From JAWWPG01 sp038254365 (GTDB lineage: Bacteria; Actinomycetota; Actinomycetes; Propionibacteriales; Nocardioidaceae), in the NCBI GenBank assembly GCA_038254365.1, contig JBBSGI010000036.1, forward strand, positions 1 to 32,088: DNA of 32,088 bases. The letters run 5' to 3'. The notes below the pieces were generated by a model. The model was given only the letters and a program-made list of their open reading frames with translations. It made no database searches and was not told where the DNA came from. Shown here piece by piece: positions 1 to 7,448 of this stretch; the stretch's first letter is position 1, and each line of letters begins with the position of its first letter. The position numbers and the translations under genes are program-made.

Positions 1-3
1 CAT
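1..3 (-). CDS. Start codon of a divergent gene running off the left edge
   Basis: On the minus strand an ATG occupies positions 3-1, preceded by AAGGAG (plus-strand 9-14) at a 5-nt spacing. This is a strong Shine-Dalgarno/start pair. Only the start codon lies in the window, so no product can be named. The gene is transcribed away from paaB. Candidates from paa loci in general are a regulator, a thioesterase or another paa gene, but nothing here decides. Confidence 0.5.
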
Positions 4-171
4 CGATTCTCCTTGAGTTGGCTGCGACGACCCGGCGAGGAGGCTGTCTGCCGGGCGGTCACTGACTGGCGCTCTGCGGCGCGTCCTTCTGATGCCGGTC
101 TACAGCCTCGGGAGAACCGGGGGCGGCGGTGTCATGCTGGCCCTCGCGGAGCGACCGACGCTGGCCGTCAC

Positions 172-187
172 CTCGGCCCTCGCCGAG
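172..187. promoter_or_regulatory. Small hairpin in the paaB upstream region
   Basis: CTCGGC (172-177) and GCCGAG (182-187) form a perfect 6-bp stem with a 4-nt loop, 49 nt before the paaB start. The 222-nt divergent region 15-236 must hold promoters for paaB and for the left-edge gene, but I see no clear TANNNT box at a useful distance. A short dyad, GTCACTGAC (57-65), also lies there. Function is unknown. Confidence 0.25.
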
Positions 188-236
188 TCCGAACAACAAG
201 CATCATCTCGATACCCGCCAGGAAGAGGGTGCACCA

Positions 237-617
237 GTGACCGACGGCCAGCCGCAGGACCTGACCGCCGCCGGAGGCCACGGAGCCGTCCCCACGACCG
301 GAGTGCCGTCCGAGCAGGATCCGGGCGGCGCCGCTCGTCACGAGTGGCCGCTGTGGGAGGTCTTCGTGCGGGCCAAGCGTGGGCTGAACCACGTGCACGT
401 CGGCAGCCTGCACGCACCAGACCCGACGATGGCCATCCGCAACGCCCGCGACGTCTACACCCGCCGGCAGGAAGGTGTGTCGATCTGGGTCGTGCCGGCC
501 GAGACGATCGCGGCCAGCAGCCCCGACGAGAAGGACGCGTTCTTCGACCCGGCTGCCGACAAGATCTACCGGCACCCGACCTTCTACAGCGTTCCGGAGG
601 GGGTCGAGCACCTGTGA
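237..617 (+). CDS. paaB: 1,2-phenylacetyl-CoA epoxidase subunit PaaB
   Basis: Small non-catalytic subunit of the phenylacetyl-CoA epoxidase complex (PaaABCE), which epoxidises the ring of phenylacetyl-CoA in aerobic phenylacetate breakdown. The 126-aa product has the PaaB core from about residue 35: WPLWEVFVRAKRG, then HVGSLHAPD, then ARDVYTRRQEG and WVVPA, ending FYSVPEGVEHL. The family is usually about 95 aa. The first 34 or so residues are a Gly/Ala/Pro-rich extension. The GTG at 237 is chosen because GGAAGAGG (221-228) precedes it and no other start lies between it and the conserved core. An in-frame ATG at 129 would add low-complexity sequence. The stop overlaps the paaC start (GTGA, 614-617), implying translational coupling. 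No paaA is seen directly upstream. Confidence 0.9.
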   Translation: MTDGQPQDLTAAGGHGAVPTTGVPSEQDPGGAARHEWPLWEVFVRAKRGLNHVHVGSLHAPDPTMAIRNARDVYTRRQEGVSIWVVPAETIAASSPDEKDAFFDPAADKIYRHPTFYSVPEGVEHL

Positions 618-1402
618 CGGCCGACCTGAAGGAAGCCCGCAGCCTGCCCACCGACCGGAGCGACCTGGTGCGGTACGTGCTCCGCCTGGCCGACGACGCG
701 CTGGTCGCCGCGCAGCGCACGGCGGAGTGGATCGCGGCAGCGCCGCAGCTGGAGGAAGACGTCGCGCTCGGCAACATAGCCCTCGACCTGCTGGGCCAGG
801 CCCGATCGCTGCTCGGCTACGCCGGCGAGGTCGAGGGCCAGGGCCGCGACGAGGACGACCTGGCCTTCCTGCGCGACGAGCGGGACTTCGTCAACGCACA
901 AATCTTCGAGATCCCGAACGGTGACTTCGGCTTCACCACCGCGCGGATGCTGGTGACCTCGGCGTACCAGTACCAGCTCCACTCCGCGCTCGTGGACTCC
1001 TCCGACCCGACCATCGCGGCCGTCTCCGCTAAGGCGATCAAGGAGGTCGACTACCACCGCGACCATGCCACCCAGTGGACGTGCCGCCTGGGTGACGGCA
1101 CCGCCGAGTCGCATCGCCGCATGCAGCGGGGTCTCGACGACGTGTGGCCCTACGTCGGCGAGCTTTTCGAGTCCGATGACCTGGTCACGCGCCTGGTCCT
1201 CGGCGTCGCCGTCGACCCCGCGAGCCTTGAGGACGCCGGTCTCGGGTACGTCGAGCAGGTGCTCGCCGACGCCACCCTCACGCTGCCCCGGACGGCCGTC
1301 CACCACACCGGTGGCCGCCGGGGTGTCCACACCGAGCACCTGGGTTACCTGCTGGCGGAGATGCAGTACCTCCACCGCTCACATCCGGGAGCCACCTGGT
1401 GA
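614..1402 (+). CDS. paaC: 1,2-phenylacetyl-CoA epoxidase subunit PaaC
   Basis: Structural subunit of the PaaABCE di-iron monooxygenase, with a ferritin-like fold and a scaffolding role for catalytic PaaA. The 262-aa length is normal for the family. Recognisable segments are VRYVLRLADDALVAAQRTAEW (first 40 residues), LGNIALDLLGQAR, FLRDERDFVNAQIFEIPNGD, VDYHRDHATQW, and a C-terminal GRRGVHTEHLGYLLAEMQ. The GTG at 614 overlaps the paaB stop by 4 nt (GTGA), and the gene end overlaps paaD in the same way (1399-1402). Both overlaps support this start and co-translation. Confidence 0.92.
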   Translation: MTADLKEARSLPTDRSDLVRYVLRLADDALVAAQRTAEWIAAAPQLEEDVALGNIALDLLGQARSLLGYAGEVEGQGRDEDDLAFLRDERDFVNAQIFEIPNGDFGFTTARMLVTSAYQYQLHSALVDSSDPTIAAVSAKAIKEVDYHRDHATQWTCRLGDGTAESHRRMQRGLDDVWPYVGELFESDDLVTRLVLGVAVDPASLEDAGLGYVEQVLADATLTLPRTAVHHTGGRRGVHTEHLGYLLAEMQYLHRSHPGATW

Positions 1403-1908
1403 ACGACCAGGCCGTGCTGGATGTGCACACCGAGCTCACTGCCCGGGCCTGGAGCGCCGCGGCGGCCGTGCTCGACCCGGAAGTGCCCGTGCTCACCATC
1501 GAGGACCTCGGCATCCTCAGGGAGGTGACCGTTGTCGACGAACGCGCGGTCGAGGTGACCATCACTCCGACGTACTCGGGATGTCCAGCGATGGACGCCA
1601 TTCGACAGGATGTCACTTTCGCCCTGCAGAGCACCGGTTTCGCCGATGTGTCGGTGCGGCTGGTCCTGTCGCCGGCTTGGACCACCGACTGGATGAGCCA
1701 AGCAGGCAAGGCGAAACTCCTCGACTACGGAATCGCCCCGCCCGATCGCCGTACCTCCGGCGCGGTCTCGGTGCGGCTGTCGCTGCGTTGCCCGCAGTGC
1801 GGCTCGGGCGCGACGAACGAGCTGAGCCGGTTCGGATCGACCGCCTGTAAGTCACTCTGGGTCTGTGAGGACTGCCAGGAACCCTTCGACCACTTCAAGG
1901 TGCACTGA
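1399..1908 (+). CDS. paaD: PaaD, maturation factor of the phenylacetyl-CoA epoxidase
   Basis: PaaD proteins are MIP18/DUF59-type factors needed for an active epoxidase complex, probably through iron-sulfur assembly. They are not enzyme subunits. This 169-aa protein has the DUF59 core (PEVPVLTIEDLGILREV near residues 29-45, then TPTYSGCPAMDAI with the conserved Cys) and a C-terminal zinc-ribbon-like region. The ribbon has paired cysteines C131/C134 (CPQC) and C156/C159 (CEDC), plus C150, ending EPFDHFKVH. The GTG start overlaps the paaC stop (GTGA). paaE begins directly after the stop with no gap. Confidence 0.92.
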   Translation: MNDQAVLDVHTELTARAWSAAAAVLDPEVPVLTIEDLGILREVTVVDERAVEVTITPTYSGCPAMDAIRQDVTFALQSTGFADVSVRLVLSPAWTTDWMSQAGKAKLLDYGIAPPDRRTSGAVSVRLSLRCPQCGSGATNELSRFGSTACKSLWVCEDCQEPFDHFKVH

Positions 1909-3009
1909 GTGATCGCCACCGCCGATCCGGCGGCTCAGCCCCGTCGACCCGTCTTCCACACCCTGAAGGTCAACGAGATCACCGCGATCACCGACGACTC
2001 AGTGTGCATCGGCTTCGACGTGCCGGCGGATCTAGCCGACGAGTACGACTTCGTGCAAGGCCAACACCTCACGCTGCGGACCTCGCTTGTGGGCGATGAC
2101 GTTCGGCGGAGCTACTCGATCTGCGCGCCGGCGAAGTCCGGGCGGTTGCGCATCGGCGTCAAGGTGCTCCCCGGCGGGCATTTCTCGGGATTCGCGGCCG
2201 GGCGGCTGGTGGTGGGTGACGAGATCGACGTCATGACCCCGATGGGTCGCTTCTACACCCCGCTGGATTCGGCGAACTCCAAGCACTACTGCGCGATCGC
2301 CGCCGGCAGCGGTATCACGCCGATCCTGTCGATCGTGGCGACGACCCTCGCCCAGGAGCCGCACAGCCGGGTCACCCTGCTGTTCGCCAACCGCACCAGC
2401 CGGACCATCATGTTCCTCGAGGAGCTTGAGGACCTCAAGGACCGGTACGGCGCTCGCTTCCACCTGATCCACGTGCTGAGCCGCGAGGCGCAGGAGGCCG
2501 AGCTGCTGTCCGGACGACTCGACGCGTCCCGGCTGACCAAGATCACCGAGACGCTGGTGCCTGCGGAGAGCGTGGACGAGTGGTTCCTCTGCGGTCCGTA
2601 CGAGATGGTGATCGACCTGCGCGACGCGCTCGTCGAGGCGGGCGTCGACACGGCACGTGTCCACTCCGAGCTGTTCCACGTGGAGAAGGCGCCACCGCCA
2701 CCGCTGAGAAGGGACCTCGACGAGGGGGAGGGCTCCGACGTCACGATCACGCTCGACGGCCGACGGTCGACCTTCCGGCTGAAGGGCGGCGACGTCCCGA
2801 TCCTGGAGGCGGCGCTCGGGGTCCGCTCGGACGCGCCGTTCGCATGCCGGGGCGGGGTCTGCGGCACGTGTCGGGCGAAGATTGTCGAGGGCGCTGTCGT
2901 GATGGACACGAACTACGCGCTCGAGCCCGACGAGATCGCGGCCGGCTACGTGCTCACCTGCCAGAGCCATCCGGCCACCCCGACAGTGCGCCTGGAATAC
3001 GACGCCTGA
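1909..3009 (+). CDS. paaE: Phenylacetyl-CoA epoxidase reductase PaaE
   Basis: NAD(P)H-dependent flavin/iron-sulfur reductase that passes electrons to the PaaA di-iron centre. The 366-aa protein has a ferredoxin-reductase FAD domain with RRSYS at residues 66-70. A nucleotide-binding domain follows (AAGSGITPILSI and a C-terminal WFLCGPYEMV). A plant-type 2Fe-2S ferredoxin domain closes the protein, with C313, C318 and C321 (CRGGVCGTC) and C351 (LTCQS). The GTG start abuts the paaD stop, so all four paa genes form one tight operon. The operon ends at the hairpin after 3010. Confidence 0.94.
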   Translation: MIATADPAAQPRRPVFHTLKVNEITAITDDSVCIGFDVPADLADEYDFVQGQHLTLRTSLVGDDVRRSYSICAPAKSGRLRIGVKVLPGGHFSGFAAGRLVVGDEIDVMTPMGRFYTPLDSANSKHYCAIAAGSGITPILSIVATTLAQEPHSRVTLLFANRTSRTIMFLEELEDLKDRYGARFHLIHVLSREAQEAELLSGRLDASRLTKITETLVPAESVDEWFLCGPYEMVIDLRDALVEAGVDTARVHSELFHVEKAPPPPLRRDLDEGEGSDVTITLDGRRSTFRLKGGDVPILEAALGVRSDAPFACRGGVCGTCRAKIVEGAVVMDTNYALEPDEIAAGYVLTCQSHPATPTVRLEYDA

Positions 3010-3012
3010 CGG

Positions 3013-3046
3013 GGTGCCTTTTTGGCCGGCATACCCGGCAGGCACC
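3013..3046 (+). terminator. Hairpin after paaE, probable terminator
   Basis: GGTGCC (3013-3018) pairs with GGCACC (3041-3046), and inside it GCCGG (3025-3029) pairs with CCGGC (3035-3039), giving a nested hairpin 4 nt past the paaE stop. A T-run sits inside the outer stem rather than after it, so this is not a textbook intrinsic terminator. The position fits the end of the paa operon. Confidence 0.5.
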
Positions 3047-3256
3047 TTCCCCGTCCACGCCCACTGTTGGCCACCACGGCACTTCTCGAACTTCCGATGG
3101 AGCCGCGTGCTACCGCTCACTAACGCGCAGTTGGCGCACCACGATCCAAGGGACGCCGCTGGGCGGAGATCACGTCGAAGACGAGGATCAACGACCCACC
3201 GAAGCTTCGGCCAGTGCGCTTGAAGCTCGTGACCAGTGGCGCTCGCTACGCTCCGT

Positions 3257-3277
3257 TGACAGGCCGCAGTCCTGTCA
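3257..3277. repeat. Inverted repeat, 7-bp arms
   Basis: TGACAGG (3257-3263) and CCTGTCA (3271-3277) are perfect inverted arms around a 7-nt spacer. The left arm overlaps a TTGACA, but no good -10 box follows at 16-18 nt. It could be a stem-loop or an operator remnant. Confidence 0.35.
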
Positions 3278-3450
3278 TACTTCGGCCCGCTCGGCTTCAT
3301 CGATGTTCCAGCGGAGTCCGCGTTCGCAGTTGTCCCGCTTGCGGTTTACCGGGTCGTCGGCCAGTCGGTACTTCTGCCAGAACCAGCTCACCCATAAGGC
3401 GAGCCGTTGGTGAAGTCGCCCCGATCCTGCGCGAGTACGGCGTTCTTCCG

Positions 3451-3466
3451 GGCGCTTCTTAGCGCC
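3451..3466. repeat. Small hairpin GGCGCT/AGCGCC
   Basis: GGCGCT (3451-3456) and AGCGCC (3461-3466) form a perfect 6-bp stem with a TCTT loop, about 115 nt upstream of the GNAT gene. No U-tract follows. Confidence 0.3.
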
Positions 3467-3567
3467 GCGGGCGGACCCATGTTTGAGGTCGGACCGAGTC
3501 TCCACCTCGGCGAACTTCCTATCTGCCGACGTGCGCCGGTGAGGTGACTGCTTGCGCAGCGTCCTCT

Positions 3568-3573
3568 TAGGCT
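3568..3573 (+). promoter_or_regulatory. -10 box of a leaderless promoter for the GNAT gene
   Basis: TAGGCT matches TANNNT and ends 6 nt before the GTG at 3580, so transcription would start at or next to the start codon. A possible -35 (GTGACT, 3544-3549) lies 18 bp upstream. No Shine-Dalgarno is seen. Confidence 0.6.
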
Positions 3574-3579
3574 CATGAG

Positions 3580-4110
3580 GTGGATGACTCAGCGAACTCA
3601 GTGACCTTGCGGCCTTTGCAGCTGCGGGACGCCGACGTGATCGCAGAGTGGGGTGCGGACCCCGAGTTCTGTCTCGAAGCCGACTGGACCACCGACGTGC
3701 CCGCCACCGAGCGACAGTGCTTCCACGAGGCGCTCATCCAGTCACCGCCGCCTGAACTGATCCGGCTAGGGGCGACCCACGAGGGCATCCTCGTCGGCTA
3801 CGTCGATCTCCACGGAGCCGAGCCCCACAGACGCGAGCTGGGGTTCGTCATTGGCGAGCGACGCCGCTGGGGTAGGGGGCTCGGGCGCTTGGCCGGGGCT
3901 GCAGGCCTTGACTATGGCTTCGACCGGCTCGGCATGGACGAGATCTGGGCTGAGGCACTGGATGCCAACCAGCGCTCGGTCCGCATCCTTCGGCGCCTCG
4001 GCCTGATGGAGACCGGCAGAGGTGACGAGCGCGTGTTCATGGACCAGCACACGTACTACCGCCGGTTCGCGATCACCGCCAAAGACTGGGCAACCCGCAG
4101 AATGCACTAA
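3580..4110 (+). CDS. GNAT-family N-acetyltransferase (RimJ/RimL-like)
   Basis: The 176-aa protein has a RimJ/RimL-type GNAT fold: LRPLQLRDADVIAEW at the N-terminus, GYVDLHG and LGFVIGERRRWGRGLGRLAG (acetyl-CoA-binding region, a variant of the R/QxxGxG/A loop) in the middle, then EALDANQRSVRILRRLGL near the C-terminus. Such enzymes move an acetyl group from acetyl-CoA to amines or protein N-termini. The substrate cannot be read from sequence. The GTG start is supported by the leaderless TAGGCT box 6 nt upstream. The gene stands alone between decayed stretches, and nothing links it to the paa operon. Confidence 0.82.
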   Translation: MDDSANSVTLRPLQLRDADVIAEWGADPEFCLEADWTTDVPATERQCFHEALIQSPPPELIRLGATHEGILVGYVDLHGAEPHRRELGFVIGERRRWGRGLGRLAGAAGLDYGFDRLGMDEIWAEALDANQRSVRILRRLGLMETGRGDERVFMDQHTYYRRFAITAKDWATRRMH

Positions 4111-4371
4111 CTGACGTGCTTGTTATGCACGTGATCTTCCAAGACATTTCCAATGAATCGTTGCGGCTGCATGACGATGGAGTGGAAATCTCGAGATGTC
4201 CTTGCCCCGATCCGTGTCTGACCCGGTCTCCGGGGCTGTCCGGGGAGGCGGTAGTGCGGTTGGGGAAGTCGGCTCAGGCACGCTGCGGCATCACATGGAA
4301 GAAGTGCGTTGGGACTCACGCCACTCGTGGGCCGCACGGCCAGGCCGACACCTCGTACGCGACATGGTCCG

Positions 4372-5211
4372 TCATGCGCGTCCCCACACGTCATAGGGGC
4401 GCTCGCCAGGGCGGAAGCCGTGAGCCTGGGCCATCTGGGCGGCGTCGCGGAAGCCTCGCGCGAGGGTCGTGGGGTCATGAGCATCGCTACCGAATGTGAC
4501 GGCCTCTCCGCCTTCCTCGTGCCACCATCGCAGGATAGTGGTGTGGAGCGGTACGACGGTGCTGAGCTCGAGCGCCCGTCCGCTCTCGGCCGTCAAGCGC
4601 AGCGTGTGACGGAACTCCTCCTCGAAGTCCTCCGGTGCGAAGGCGCCGGCCGCCGCAGGCCAGGACCGCACCGCGTAGTCGACATGGGCGAGAACCTCGA
4701 AACTCTCCCTATCCGTAACCAGGACGGCGATCTCGTCAAGGTAGCTGCGAACAACATCCCCAGGGTCGCGGTGCGTGAACAGCCCCGGTGGCTCGGCGTA
4801 CCCGCCCTGATCAGGCAGGCTGTGCACAGACCCCAGTACCCGGTCGAAACAGCCGGCCCGCAGCACCGCTGCGACCTGCGCCGTGTGTCGATGTGGCTCG
4901 CCGAGCTCGAGCCCACTCAGGATCCGGAGCCCGGGAAACCGTGCCCGGCAGTCGTCGACCGCGGCAAGGTAGCCGGTCGCGTCGAAGGCCGGCGGCGTAA
5001 GAGTCCCGTTCGGTGTGCTCAGCCGCACCAGCAGGTGGTCGGGATCGAGGTCCTCGAGCGCCACCCGCCATGCCGTGTAGTCGACGTGCTCGGTGAACGC
5101 GATGGCCGGCAAACCCAGCTCGACCGCGCGGGCGCAGGAGGCGACCATGTCGCCGCCCGGCGCGTCCCACGACCACTCGGTGTGAACGTGGCTGTCGACG
5201 GGCAAGGACAT
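4372..5211 (-). CDS. PHP-domain phosphoesterase (histidinol-phosphatase-like)
   Basis: The 279-aa protein carries the metal-binding motifs of the PHP superfamily: DSHVHTEWSWDA (HxH) at the N-terminus, FTEHVD, LSGLELGE, LGSVHS, LAHVDYAVR and a C-terminal FGSDAHD. These ligate two or three metals for phosphomonoester hydrolysis. The arrangement is that of HisK-type histidinol phosphatases and related enzymes. No his genes are nearby, so its substrate is open. The ATG at 5211 is preferred over longer in-frame starts because the HxH motif follows within about 10 residues. A TAGGCT box also lies 7 nt upstream (leaderless). The 261-nt gap between the GNAT stop and this stop contains nothing I recognise. 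Confidence 0.85.
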   Translation of the reverse strand: MSLPVDSHVHTEWSWDAPGGDMVASCARAVELGLPAIAFTEHVDYTAWRVALEDLDPDHLLVRLSTPNGTLTPPAFDATGYLAAVDDCRARFPGLRILSGLELGEPHRHTAQVAAVLRAGCFDRVLGSVHSLPDQGGYAEPPGLFTHRDPGDVVRSYLDEIAVLVTDRESFEVLAHVDYAVRSWPAAAGAFAPEDFEEEFRHTLRLTAESGRALELSTVVPLHTTILRWWHEEGGEAVTFGSDAHDPTTLARGFRDAAQMAQAHGFRPGERPYDVWGRA

Positions 5212-5218
5212 ACGCGTA

Positions 5219-5224
5219 AGCCTA
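5219..5224 (-). promoter_or_regulatory. -10 box of a leaderless promoter for the PHP gene
   Basis: On the minus strand TAGGCT ends 7 nt before the ATG at 5211. It is the same hexamer as for the GNAT gene at 3580 and the GNAT pseudogene at 7294. Confidence 0.6.
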
Positions 5225-5232
5225 GACGTGCG

Positions 5233-5664
5233 GTCTGGCTCGCCAGCCCGAAACCGATCCTCGCGGGAGAGCCCGGCGACTACTGGTACACGGGCATCGG
5301 CATGATCCCCGCCATGGCCTCCGTGTTGGTCCTCGTTCAGGCCCTCCATGCCTTGCAGACCCCGCAGGACGGGCGTCGCGGCGTTGCAGGCTCGATGCTC
5401 ATGTCAGCGGGGCTTAGCAGTCCACGTGGTGACTGGTGGGCTCGCCCTGATCATCGGCCGGGCATCATCGTTTGGACCCACCTCCTTGTTGGCCTCCGCA
5501 GCCACGGTCGTCGGGCTCGTTCTGTTCGCTGCCGGCTCATGGCGCACAGGAGTTCTGTCCCGCTGGATGCTCGGCGCTTGGATCGTCGCGTGGTTGGTCG
5601 GAGGCCCCTTCGCACAAGGAGCCACCCCCTACTCCTGGCAGCCTGTCTATGCGGCATCGCCGTG
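5233..5664 (+). pseudogene. Frameshifted remnant of a polytopic membrane protein
   Basis: Two adjacent frames give what looks like one broken membrane protein. Frame 1 (about 5233-5410) reads GDYWYTGIGMIPAMASVLVL and on to QALHALQTPQDGRRGVAGSM. From about 5411 the sequence makes sense only in frame 2: AVHVVTGGLALIIGRA, then LLASAATVVGLVLFAAGSW, then MLGAWIVAWLVGGPF and YSWQPVYAA, giving three hydrophobic segments. The switch near 5403-5420 needs a 1-nt indel. There is no start codon for the first part, whose beginning abuts the PHP promoter, and the end fades after about 5660. It is probably truncated at both ends. I do not recognise the family. Confidence 0.55.
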
Positions 5665-6072
5665 CAGCTGCAACGGCATGCTCACCGACTCGGCACGTCT
5701 GCCCCGCGGGTTTTCGGAACCTGACCCGTTCACGACGCACGAGCCGAAGACCCGAACAAGGTTCACCAAGTTCCCCGGTCCCCGCATCCTGGCGGTCGGA
5801 GGTCTAACTAGCAGCAGCCGCGAGAAGGCGCCACAGCAACCCCCGGCCGAAGTCCATGGCCTCGGACGGCATCGGTCGTTTTGTGCACCGGATGCTTCGT
5901 TCACCAAGACATGATCGCTGATGTCGTTGACGCGGGCGTTCTCGGAGGGTGCGTCGTATCGCCGCGACAACTCCGTCGTTCTCCCACTTTGGCACTCGAC
6001 ACAACCGCGAGGAACCACCCGATTCACACGCATGATGCAGGCAGGGAGCGGACCTGCCGGTGACAGCGAGGC
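5665..6072. other. Stretch without a recognisable gene
   Basis: Several frames are open for 60-130 codons on both strands, but none has a convincing start, ribosome-binding site or family signature. Base composition is more mixed than in the neighbouring genes. It looks like decayed sequence continuing from the membrane-protein remnant up to the NUDIX stop codon. Confidence 0.4.
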
Positions 6073-6534
6073 TCAGAAGGGGAGGATTCGATCCGCATCC
6101 ATGTAGATAGTGAGGCCTTCGCTCCTCGCTCGGAAGGCGGCAGCCAGCCGCTCTCGACCACCGTCGGTGTGCTGGCGCACCGCATCCGTAACCTTGAGCC
6201 AAAGAGCCTCGGCGATCTCTTCGGATTGAAGGATCAGCTTTCTACCCTGCTCCATCGGGTCGGAGTCGAACACGAACATCAGCATTGCCGGAGTTCCGGC
6301 CACCGCGGGCTTGTGCTGCACGACAAGTAGGCGTGACACGCGCCCGTCAAGCCCAAGTTCCTCATGCAGTTCGCGCTCAGCAGCCGCGGCGGGAGACTCG
6401 CCCTCCTCGACGAGCCCACCGGGCAGGACCAAACCCGTGCGATTGTGAGTTCGGACCAACAGCGTGCGCCCGCCGCCGTCGGTAATCACCATTCCGGCGG
6501 CGGCGGACTGATGAGGCAGTGAGTAGGCGGACAT
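6073..6534 (-). CDS. NUDIX hydrolase
   Basis: NUDIX enzymes hydrolyse nucleoside diphosphates linked to another moiety. The 153-aa protein has a complete NUDIX box from residue 40, running from GLVEEGES to RELHEELGL, and fits the GX5EX7REUXEEXGU pattern with all glutamates present. VITDGGGRTLLVRTH precedes it as the first strands. The ATG at 6534 is chosen because the family fold begins just after it. An upstream in-frame start at 6597 would add about 21 residues unlike the family. The ribosome-binding site is weak. The specific substrate cannot be told. The gene stands alone in the accessory stretch. Confidence 0.82.
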   Translation of the reverse strand: MSAYSLPHQSAAAGMVITDGGGRTLLVRTHNRTGLVLPGGLVEEGESPAAAAERELHEELGLDGRVSRLLVVQHKPAVAGTPAMLMFVFDSDPMEQGRKLILQSEEIAEALWLKVTDAVRQHTDGGRERLAAAFRARSEGLTIYMDADRILPF

Positions 6535-6699
6535 AGGCCCAGTGTTCCCGAAACGACTTGCCGACCGCCGCCAGGCAGTGACCTGGCCAGGTTGCACGGC
6601 AGAAGCGCGTCATACCGCCTCGAGCTGGCCGGCAGCCGCGACGCCGGGCCGCTTACGACATCCAAGAAGGACCGCTGCCGACAGCAAGCAATAGGCCCG

Positions 6700-6792
6700 C
6701 TATTCGTCCAGGGGTCTTTTGAACTCGGCGGCTCTGACGCGAGAAGGCCCGTAGATGACGAGCACCGGCTCGTCGATCCTGCGAAGCCGCAT
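6700..6792 (-). other. Short 30-codon frame of unknown status
   Basis: An ATG-initiated frame reads MRLRRIDEPVLVIYGPSR and ends FKRPLDE before a TAG. It lies between the NUDIX gene and the GNAT pseudogene. The peptide looks like a protein tail more than random sequence, but I do not recognise it. It may be a remnant. The surrounding 6535-6852 holds nothing else I can identify. Confidence 0.2.
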
Positions 6793-6852
6793 CCATGAGG
6801 ATGGGGGCATCGCCCGGCCACGCGAACGTAGGGACCTGCCGATGTGCTGACA

Positions 6853-7294
6853 CTAGCGACGCAAGGCATAGAGGTCCCGCCCCTCGCCATCTGGGGCCCG
6901 GTCGGTCGCGCCGAAACACTGGAGCCGAACCGCTCGTAGAGCCTTCGCGCCGCTTCACCGCCCGGCGTAGCCGACGTGAAGGTGACACCTCGCTATCATC
7001 CGTTGGCCACCGCTCGAGAATGGCGGCCAGGAGCGCAGCACCCACACCACGTCCTCGGCAACAGCGTCGGACAGCGAGCCAACGAATCCGCTGAGGACGA
7101 CCATCAGGGCTGAGCAGCGCCGCGCCGTTTACTTGACCGCCGTCCGCGACCACCAGGGCCGTGCCGCGCTGGATTCCGCGGAGAATGCGGACCGCGATCT
7201 GGGGCATCGGCCCGAAGAGGACTTCGACCTCAGGCACGAGTTCCAGCCACGAGTGCAGGTCTTGCAGCGTGGCAAGGCGCGCCGGGTCGGTCAT
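6853..7294 (-). pseudogene. GNAT acetyltransferase pseudogene with at least two frameshifts
   Basis: The N-terminal half is a clear GNAT domain: GTALVVADGGQVNGAALLS, then IRWLAVRRCCRGRGVGAALL (acetyl-CoA loop RGRGVG), ending near WPTDDSEV. The expected continuation appears in a second frame as VTFTSATPGGEAARRLYERF, a typical GNAT strand and helix. The C-terminal end appears in a third frame as PDGEGRDLYALRR followed by a TAG (complement at 6853-6855). The first frame also keeps VFRRDRPGP. All three pieces are in order and about the right distance apart, so this was one gene of about 145 codons. The start (ATG at 7294) still has a leaderless TAGGCT box 7 nt upstream. Large neighbouring genes are intact, so generalised assembly error is less likely than real decay. 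Confidence 0.75.
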
Positions 7295-7301
7295 GGTCCG
7301 A

Positions 7302-7307
7302 AGCCTA
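7302..7307 (-). promoter_or_regulatory. -10 box of a leaderless promoter for the GNAT pseudogene
   Basis: TAGGCT on the minus strand ends 7 nt before the ATG at 7294. The signal survives although the reading frame behind it is broken. Confidence 0.5.
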
Positions 7308-7448
7308 GGGTCCGCTCCACGCTTGGTCCGCGATGAGCGCTACTGCCGCGGGTCCGCGCGAGTGAGCAGGTGCGTCTAACCGCCGGGTCAGCGGTCACGG
7401 CTGCGACGTCGATGTCGACGTGGACGCGACGAGCAAAACCCTCGCTGA

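Larger units (their letters stand above)
3047..3567. other. Non-coding or decayed stretch between paaE and the GNAT gene
   Basis: No intact gene with a plausible start and family signature is visible. The longest minus-strand frame (stop side 3275, up to 3505) reads WVSWFWQKYRLADDPVNRK and similar, which looks partly coding-like, but I do not recognise it and it lacks a convincing start. Base composition seems less GC-rich than the flanking operon. Two dyads are present (3257-3277 and 3451-3466). I read this as decayed sequence. Confidence 0.4.

Noticed and set aside
15..236. A paaA 3' end upstream of paaB
   Set aside because: All three forward frames were read. Two contain early stops and the third is Arg/Pro/Gly-rich with no resemblance to the PaaA C-terminus.
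3256..3283. TTGACA followed by TACTTC as a sigma-70 promoter
   Set aside because: The second hexamer lacks the final T and no gene start follows. The inverted repeat explains the sequence better.
4309..5724. A 471-codon plus-strand open frame
   Set aside because: Most of it is antisense to the PHP phosphatase. Only the last part overlaps the real membrane-protein remnant, which is reported separately.
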